Notes under the pieces: generated by a model | Databases searched by the model: none | What the model was told of the DNA's origin: nothing | Seen by the model: the letters and a program-made list of their open reading frames with translations, nothing else | Program-made: the position numbers and the translations under genes | Assembly: GCF_003062295.1 (NCBI RefSeq) | Contig: NZ_PYCN01000001.1 | Coordinates: 454,001 to 518,000 of the forward strand | Origin: Bradyrhizobium algeriense | Lineage (GTDB): Bacteria; Pseudomonadota; Alphaproteobacteria; Rhizobiales; Xanthobacteraceae | Direction: 5' to 3' | Length of the DNA: 64,000 bases | Shown here: in pieces, positions 58,812 through 64,000 of the stretch | Position numbering within the stretch: position 1 is the stretch's first letter | Layout: each line of letters begins with the position of its first letter

Positions 58812-61800
58812 CTATTCCTTGCGATTGCCGGCGAGCTGTTCCTTCAGTGCCGCCAGTTTTGCAAATGGCGAATTGGGATCGACCGGCCGATCGCGCTCGC
58901 GCGGCGCCGCGCTGGTCGCCCACTGACGGTGCGATGGTCCCTGGTCGCGCTTGTCACGACCGCCCTTGTCGCGTCCGCCGAAATCGCGGCCGCCGCGCTC
59001 GCCCTTGTTGCGATCACCACCCTTGTTGCGGTCGCCCTTGTTGCGATCGAATTTGTCGCGGCGATCGCCGTCGCGGCCCTTGCCTTCAAAACGCTCGCGG
59101 GGCGGACGGTCCTGACGCGTCTGCTCGCGCGCTTCAGTCGCCGGTGCGCTCTCAGTCGCGGGCGCAGCGGTAGCATCGGCCGGCGCGCCCTCACGCGGCT
59201 TGCGGAAGTCATTGCGGCGACCGCGCCGATGACGCTGCTCGCGCGGCGCGCCCTCGCCGCCTTCGCTGGCTGCGGCAGCTTGCGCGCCTTCGGCCGGGCG
59301 GCCGTGATGGCGCTGGCGGTTGCGGTCGTGATGCGGGCGGCGCTCGTCGGAACGGCCACCGGGCCGCCAGACTTCGATGAGCGCAGGCTCGGCCGGCGTC
59401 TCGGATTTCGTTTCAGGCTTGGCTTCCAAGGCTTCAGCGGGAACGGCTTCCGCGGCTACGGCCTCCGCGGGAGCGGCTTCAGCGAGAGCGGCTTCGGCAG
59501 GCGCTTCGCTCGCGGTGGCGGGCTCGGCCGCAGCTTCGGCGGCGCTGATCGTCGGCTCCGCCTCCTGTTCCGGGGGCGTGTCCGCGATCGCGGCCTCCGC
59601 CGGCGTGGTCTCGGCGGGTTCGGGTGCGGCCTCGAGCGGCGCGGCAGGCTCTTCGCTCGCGACGGGTACCGGCGTGACATTGGGCAGCAGCGATGCCGAC
59701 GGCGCGGGATCGCCTGACATCGGCAGATCGGCTGCGACTTCTTCCGCCGGTGTCTCTGCGATTGTCTCGGCGCTCGCCTCGACCGGCGGTGCCTCAGTGG
59801 AGACGGTCTCGACCACTTCCACCGGCGCAGGCTTCGGCGGCAGCGGCGGCCGCTTGTCCATGCGGTAGCCGAGCGCGCGCAGGATCGAGGCGAAATCTTC
59901 GCCGGCAGATCCCGTCAGCGAGGTCATCGCCTGCGTCACCACAAAGCCGCGGCCATCGAACGCGCCGGTCGGCTTTTCGCCGGGCGAGCTCTCGCGCCAC
60001 GCCAGCGCGGGACGAATGAGATCGGCAAGCCGCTCCAGGATATCGACGCGCACCGCGCGCTCGCCGCACTGGCGATAGCCGAGCACGCGATAGGCGTCGC
60101 GGTGCAACGCCTTGTCGACCGGGAAAGACGTGCGCCCCGAACTCGCCAGATGCTGCGCGCCCGACAGCGCCGACATGTCGACATTGTCCTGCTTCTCGGC
60201 CCACAGCAGCGACGCCAGCGCGCGCGCTGCCGGCTTCAGCAGCCCGGGGAAATAGATGTGATAGGCGCCGAAGCGCACGCCGTATTTGCGCAAGGTGGCG
60301 CGCGAGGCCTGGTCGAGATCCTTCATCTCGGCGGAGATCTTTGCGCGCTCCAGCACGCCGAGCGCCTCGACCAGTTGGAACGCGATGCCGCGCCCGATGC
60401 CGGTGATGTCCTCGGCCTTGGAAAGGCCGAACAGCGGCCCCAGCAGCTTTTCGATATGCGTCTTCAGCCACAGATCGAGCCGCGCCTGCACGGCCTCGCG
60501 CGGCGCCCCTGACAGGCGATCATCGGCAATGATGCGCAATCGCGGATGCAGCGCGTCGTCGGCCGCGACGAGCTTTGCGACGGCATCTCCAGTCCAGCGG
60601 ATGGTGCCGTCTGACGTCAGCACGAACTGATCGTCGGGCGCCGCGGCAAGTTTTGTGGCGCGCGTATCGATCTCGCTGGCGAGCACCTGCTGGGCGGCCG
60701 CCTGCAACGCTTTCGCATCCGAGCCGGCTTCCGCCGCATCGGGTGCAAAGGTAAATCCATCGAGCCGGCCGATCGCGTGGCCTTCCACAATCACTTCGCC
60801 GGTCTTGCCAATTTCCGTATTCAAAACACTGTTCTCCCGCAGGCGGCGCATCAATACACTGGTCCGCCGGTCAACGAAACGCTCCGTAAGCCGTTCATGC
60901 AGCGCATCGGATAATTTATTTTCGACCTCCCGCGTAATCCCCTGCCAGTGGTCGGGGTCGGACAGCCAGTCCGGGCGGTTGGCGACGAAGGTCCAGGTGC
61001 GGATTTGCGCGATCCGGCCCGACAGCGTGTCGATATCGCCGGTGACGTGGTCGGCCTGGTCGACCTGGGCGGCGAACCATGCGTCAGGTATGCGGCCCCT
61101 TTTCATCAGGAATGCATAAAGCGTGGTCACGAGCTCGGCGTGGGCCGCGGGCGCCAGCCGGCGGTAATCCGGGATCTGGCAGGCGTCCCACAGCCGTTCC
61201 ACGGCGGCCGCGCCGTGGGCCATGTCCCTCACCTCGCCGTCGCGCGCCGCGTGATCGAGCACGCGCTGATCCTCGGCGATCGGCGCGCGGGTCAAGGTCT
61301 CGTGCCCCGGCGGCAGCGCCAGCGACACCTGCAGCGCGCCGAGCGAGGCAAAATCCAGTTTCGAATTGCGCCACTGCAGCATTTTGACGCTGTCGAACGT
61401 GTGGTTCTGCAGCGCGTTCACCAGTTCCGGTTCGAACGGCGCGCAGCGCCCCGTAGTGCCGAACGTGCCGTTGCGCGTGGCGCGCCCGGCGCGGCCCGCG
61501 ATCTGCGCGAACTCGGACGGATTGAGCCTTCGGAATTGGTAGCCGTCGTATTTGCGGTCTGACGCAAAGGCCACATGATCGACATCGAGGTTGAGCCCCA
61601 TGCCGACCGCATCGGTGGCGACGAGATAATCGACGTCGCCGTTCTGAAACATCGCGACCTGCGCATTGCGTGTGCGTGGGCTAAGCGAGCCCAATACGAC
61701 GGCAGCGCCGCCATGCTGCCGGCGGATCAGTTCGGCGATGGCGTAGACTTCGTCGGCCGAGAACGCGACGATCGCGGTGCGTCGCGGCTGGCGCGTGATC

Positions 61801-62306
61801 TTGCGGTCGCCGGCGAATTCGAGCTGCGACAGCCGTGGCCGGGTGATGATGGAGGCGCCCGGCAATAGCCGTTCGATGATCGGGCGCATGGTGGCAGCAC
61901 CCAGCAGCAGCGTCTCGTCGCGGCCGCGGCGATGCAAAATGCGATCGGTGAAGACATGGCCGCGTTCGAGATCGGCCGCGATCTGGATTTCATCGACGGC
62001 GAGAAAACTCACATCGAGATCGCGCGGCATCGCCTCGACGGTCGAGACCCAGTAGCGCGGATTCTTCGGCTTGATCTTCTCCTCGCCGGTGACGAGCGCG
62101 ACGCTGTCCACGCCCGCGCGATCGGCGATCTTGTTGTAGACCTCGCGCGCGAGCAGCCGCAGCGGCAGGCCGATCACGCCGGAGGAATGCCCCAGCATCC
62201 GCTCGATGGCGAGATGCGTCTTGCCGGTGTTGGTCGGCCCGAGCACGGCGGTGACGCCGGCGCCTGGCGCGCGATCGGTCGCGAACGTGGAAGGTGAGAA
62301 AGCCAT
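58812..62306 (-). CDS. SUV3-like DExH RNA helicase with long disordered C-terminus
   Basis: 1164 aa. Helicase core: Walker A GPTNTGKTHLAIERML (residues 23-38), motif Ia IGLPLRLLAREVY, DEIQ box LAVDEIQIAADLERGHVFTD, motif III LLLGAATMRP, then VVLGSLSPRTRNAQ and YLVATDAVGMGLNLDVDHV and QIAGRAGRATRNG. This is the SUV3/mitochondrial-type RNA helicase signature, common in alphaproteobacteria. A SUV3-like helical region follows to about 815; residues about 815-1164 are first Ala/Glu/Pro-rich (EAAAEPATASEAPAEAAL), then Arg/Gly/Asp/His-rich (RRPHHDRNRQRHHGR, DKFDRNKGDRNKGG), like RNase E tails. It probably acts in RNA turnover. Operon with the S4 protein downstream. Confidence 0.9.
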   Translation of the reverse strand: MAFSPSTFATDRAPGAGVTAVLGPTNTGKTHLAIERMLGHSSGVIGLPLRLLAREVYNKIADRAGVDSVALVTGEEKIKPKNPRYWVSTVEAMPRDLDVSFLAVDEIQIAADLERGHVFTDRILHRRGRDETLLLGAATMRPIIERLLPGASIITRPRLSQLEFAGDRKITRQPRRTAIVAFSADEVYAIAELIRRQHGGAAVVLGSLSPRTRNAQVAMFQNGDVDYLVATDAVGMGLNLDVDHVAFASDRKYDGYQFRRLNPSEFAQIAGRAGRATRNGTFGTTGRCAPFEPELVNALQNHTFDSVKMLQWRNSKLDFASLGALQVSLALPPGHETLTRAPIAEDQRVLDHAARDGEVRDMAHGAAAVERLWDACQIPDYRRLAPAAHAELVTTLYAFLMKRGRIPDAWFAAQVDQADHVTGDIDTLSGRIAQIRTWTFVANRPDWLSDPDHWQGITREVENKLSDALHERLTERFVDRRTSVLMRRLRENSVLNTEIGKTGEVIVEGHAIGRLDGFTFAPDAAEAGSDAKALQAAAQQVLASEIDTRATKLAAAPDDQFVLTSDGTIRWTGDAVAKLVAADDALHPRLRIIADDRLSGAPREAVQARLDLWLKTHIEKLLGPLFGLSKAEDITGIGRGIAFQLVEALGVLERAKISAEMKDLDQASRATLRKYGVRFGAYHIYFPGLLKPAARALASLLWAEKQDNVDMSALSGAQHLASSGRTSFPVDKALHRDAYRVLGYRQCGERAVRVDILERLADLIRPALAWRESSPGEKPTGAFDGRGFVVTQAMTSLTGSAGEDFASILRALGYRMDKRPPLPPKPAPVEVVETVSTEAPPVEASAETIAETPAEEVAADLPMSGDPAPSASLLPNVTPVPVASEEPAAPLEAAPEPAETTPAEAAIADTPPEQEAEPTISAAEAAAEPATASEAPAEAALAEAAPAEAVAAEAVPAEALEAKPETKSETPAEPALIEVWRPGGRSDERRPHHDRNRQRHHGRPAEGAQAAAASEGGEGAPREQRHRRGRRNDFRKPREGAPADATAAPATESAPATEAREQTRQDRPPRERFEGKGRDGDRRDKFDRNKGDRNKGGDRNKGERGGRDFGGRDKGGRDKRDQGPSHRQWATSAAPRERDRPVDPNSPFAKLAALKEQLAGNRKE

Positions 62307-62344
62307 TATGTGCAGGTGTTTCTATTAAGTGCCGGCGCTTGAGC

Positions 62345-62428
62345 CGTCATTGCGAGTGAAGCGAAGCAATCCATAGCGCGGCAAGCGGAGGAATGGATTG
62401 CTTCGTCGCTACGCTCCTCGCAATGACG
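62345..62428. repeat. Intergenic inverted-repeat element, family B, copy 3
   Basis: CGTCATTGCGAGTGAAGCGA with GCAATCCATAGCG pairs with ATGGATTGCTTCGTCGCTAC then TCGCAATGACG. Sits in the 570-bp gap upstream of the helicase. Confidence 0.85.
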
Positions 62429-62720
62429 GGAAGCCCTTCTGGTTCCTCGGCGCCATCCCGCCGATTCTGTTTCACTTTGCGACGGCGATGCGGTCGCGGC
62501 TTAAGCTCTGGAACGAGTCTGGAACGAAACGCGCCCGAATCGCTGACTCCTCCCGAAACCCGATACGTTCACCGCAACATCTCGCGCTGACCCGCCCGGG
62601 GCGGCACTAGATCAAGTTTACACGGGCTCCACAAGCGGCGGTCTTGGCGTGAAATCGTTAAGGCGCGGAGTCGAATCAGAATGGGGTAAGAGTCAACAGG
62701 ATTCACGTCGGGCCCGGTAT
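62429..62720. other. Intergenic stretch between two repeat elements
   Basis: About 290 bp with no gene seen; flanked by family B and family F elements. Probable site of the helicase promoter on the minus strand is to its left (62307-62344), which is short, so the promoter may lie in or beyond the repeat. Confidence 0.4.
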
Positions 62721-62867
62721 CCCCTCTCCCCCTGTGGGAGAGGGTGGCGCCGAACGAAGTTCGGCGACGGGTGAGGGGTTCTCTCCACCAGCACAGACCT
62801 CTCACGCGGAGACAGACCCCTCATCCGGCGCTTCGCGCCACCTTCTCCCACAAGGGGAGAAGGGAAG
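62721..62867. repeat. Intergenic inverted-repeat element, family F
   Basis: CCCCTCTCCCCCTGTGGGAG with AGGGTGGCGCC pairs with GGCGCTTCGCGCCACCTTCT then CCCACAAGGGGAG. Partial copies of the arm CCTTGTGGGAGAAGG occur at about 45782 and 55684. Confidence 0.75.
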
Positions 62868-62878
62868 AAGGAAGAGCT

Positions 62879-63781
62879 TCAATTCGTCTTCGCCACCCTC
62901 GGCGGCGCGGCCGTCGTCACGAACGACGTCGCCTCCAGCATCGCAAGGCCAAGCGGCGTCGGGATGGTCATGCGGAAGGGAACCAGGACGCGGGTTCCCG
63001 CGATCGGCACGAAGGCGATCTCGATTTTGCGTTCGGTGGCGAGATATTTGATCACGGGGCGATCGGGGATGTAGCCCGCAACAGGTGTGAAATAGATGGC
63101 GCAGACCAGCGCCGGCCCGTGATAGCCCCGCTCGGCCTTCACCGTTTCCATGCGCTTGTAGTCGAGCTTGAGGTCGTAGCGCAGCCGTCCGTCAAAAATC
63201 CCCGCACCGGTGCGGCAGGAATCCGGGCTCAGCACCTCGCCATTCCCCGGCACGCGCAGCATCGAGCCGGTCATGGGATCGAGCACGCCTCTGCGGTGCG
63301 CGTCGGTGACGACGATGCGGTCCGGATCGACCGGCGGCGCCGGATCGATCGAAAAATCCTTCACATTGCCGTTGGTCAGCACGAGGCGGATGGTTTCGGA
63401 CTTCTTCTGCGTCGTGGTGGTGGCGGTATAGGCATTCGCGACCAGCGCGCCGTTGACGACGCGGCCCTGGCTGGCGCCCGAACCCGTGCCGCCCGAAAAC
63501 GCCTTCAGCAGCCCGGCGGTACCGCCCTGGGCGGCGGCCGAAAACGTGTCGTCGCCGATTTCAATAGTCCAGGCGCCCTTGCCGACCGGAATGCCCGCCA
63601 GCGTCGCCTCATACTGCGCATCCAGCCGCCCCTGCGCGGACGCCGCCTGCGGCGCGAGCGCGAGACACGCGGCGGCGCACAGGCCGAAAACGAGCTTGGC
63701 GGGGAGCGAAACGGCGCGTTTGGCGGTCACGAATGGATTGTCCCGGGATCGGCGCGAGTTGATGTTCATGTAGGCAGACAT
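62879..63781 (-). CDS. DUF3108-domain exported protein
   Basis: 300 aa from ATG 63781 (TTG 63790 upstream and ATG 63769 are alternatives; no strong ribosome site). N-terminal RRSRDNPFVTAKRAVSLPAK, then signal-like LVFGLCAAACLALAPQAASA. DUF3108 core: LDAQYEATLAGIPVGKGAWT, EIGDDTFSAAAQGGTAGLLK, KLDYKRMETVKAERGYHGPA and VCAIYFTPVAGYIPDRPVIK. Predicted to be a periplasmic beta-rich lipocalin-like protein of unknown role. It keeps the same place next to the SUV3-like helicase in related genomes, as I recall. Confidence 0.82.
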   Translation of the reverse strand: MSAYMNINSRRSRDNPFVTAKRAVSLPAKLVFGLCAAACLALAPQAASAQGRLDAQYEATLAGIPVGKGAWTIEIGDDTFSAAAQGGTAGLLKAFSGGTGSGASQGRVVNGALVANAYTATTTTQKKSETIRLVLTNGNVKDFSIDPAPPVDPDRIVVTDAHRRGVLDPMTGSMLRVPGNGEVLSPDSCRTGAGIFDGRLRYDLKLDYKRMETVKAERGYHGPALVCAIYFTPVAGYIPDRPVIKYLATERKIEIAFVPIAGTRVLVPFRMTIPTPLGLAMLEATSFVTTAAPPRVAKTN

Positions 63782-64000
63782 ATCCGGCAATCAACGCGCA
63801 AGCTTCGGCAAAAACCACGCCTATCAGACCTCTCATCGCCGCCCGCCTCTTTTGCGGAAGGCCAAAGGCCTACTTAACGAAAGCCATGGTGTCGGCGGGG
63901 ATTGCGCCCTTTATATGATCCCTTAAGTGGCTGGAACCTCTTGGAAACCGGCTGATTCTGAACGTGGCGTTTTCAAGCAAGGCCTGCCCCGGATTTGGGT
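63782..64000. other. Right-edge region without a visible gene
   Basis: Upstream side of the DUF3108 gene; no gene or motif supported. A neighbouring gene may begin beyond the window. Confidence 0.4.

Noticed and set aside
1..64000. CRISPR arrays, insertion sequences or prophage
   Set aside because: No regularly spaced direct repeats, transposase or phage structural motifs seen.

Overview
The window is a high-GC chromosomal segment from an alphaproteobacterium, most likely Bradyrhizobium or a close relative in the Nitrobacteraceae. This is inferred from the overall gene style, the density of aromatic and acyl-CoA catabolism genes with orphan solute-binding proteins, the block carD, fdxA, S4 protein, SUV3-like helicase and DUF3108 protein at the right end, and the many long imperfect intergenic palindromes. 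I found no rRNA, CRISPR array, intact insertion sequence or prophage. One tRNA gene (Arg, CCT) is present, with a second partial copy nearby.

Layout: (1) 1-1243, small exported or membrane proteins. (2) 1424-7828, an aromatic catabolism island converging on gentisate: a CoA ligase and a salicylyl-CoA 5-hydroxylase-like enzyme on the plus strand; maleylpyruvate isomerase-like GST, MarR regulator and 3-hydroxybenzoate 6-hydroxylase on the minus strand; then gentisate 1,2-dioxygenase. Two promoter regions share an AGTATACT palindrome. (3) 7957-14770, an FAD oxidoreductase with an SsuABC/TauABC-type ABC importer, a divergent LysR regulator, an aspartate-dehydrogenase-like protein and an enoyl-CoA hydratase. 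(4) 14848-23362, mixed genes: His/Gly-rich LTXXQ protein, ketopantoate-reductase-like protein, bioB, SDR, hydantoin/Asp racemase, hydrolase, membrane-anchored di-haem cytochrome c. (5) 23475-28699, an iron-uptake block (TonB receptor, Fe-binding protein, PepSY protein) bounded by an imperfect direct repeat of about 86 bp. (6) 28742-33011, an HSL-type hydrolase and an epoxide-hydrolase/MATE pair divergent from a TetR regulator. (7) 33048-34240, a 1.1 kb segment between tRNA-Arg and a copy of its 3' half. (8) 34447-42346, a RraA/cupin/tricarboxylate-binding operon, an AraC regulator, secreted proteins, a second ketopantoate-reductase-like gene, stress-type membrane proteins and an SDR. (9) 42636-48758, acyl-CoA oxidation: two acyl-CoA dehydrogenases that look like unequal partners, two crotonase-fold enzymes, a VOC protein and an orphan amino-acid-type binding protein. 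(10) 48981-55569, a large SAM/cyclase/AAA signalling protein, a VOC protein, a nuclease-fold protein and an M48 lipoprotein protease. (11) 55732-63781, the conserved carD to DUF3108 block.

Most genes sit in short operons with overlapping stop and start codons (2592, 5544, 8768, 31157). The clearest regulatory logic is in the gentisate island, where one palindrome appears to provide the -10 element for two divergent promoters, and in the TetR intergenic region with two GGTAC-N5-GGTACC units. At least seven families of intergenic inverted-repeat element occur, mostly at gene 3' ends. Functional names come from recognising protein motifs by eye; no database search was run.
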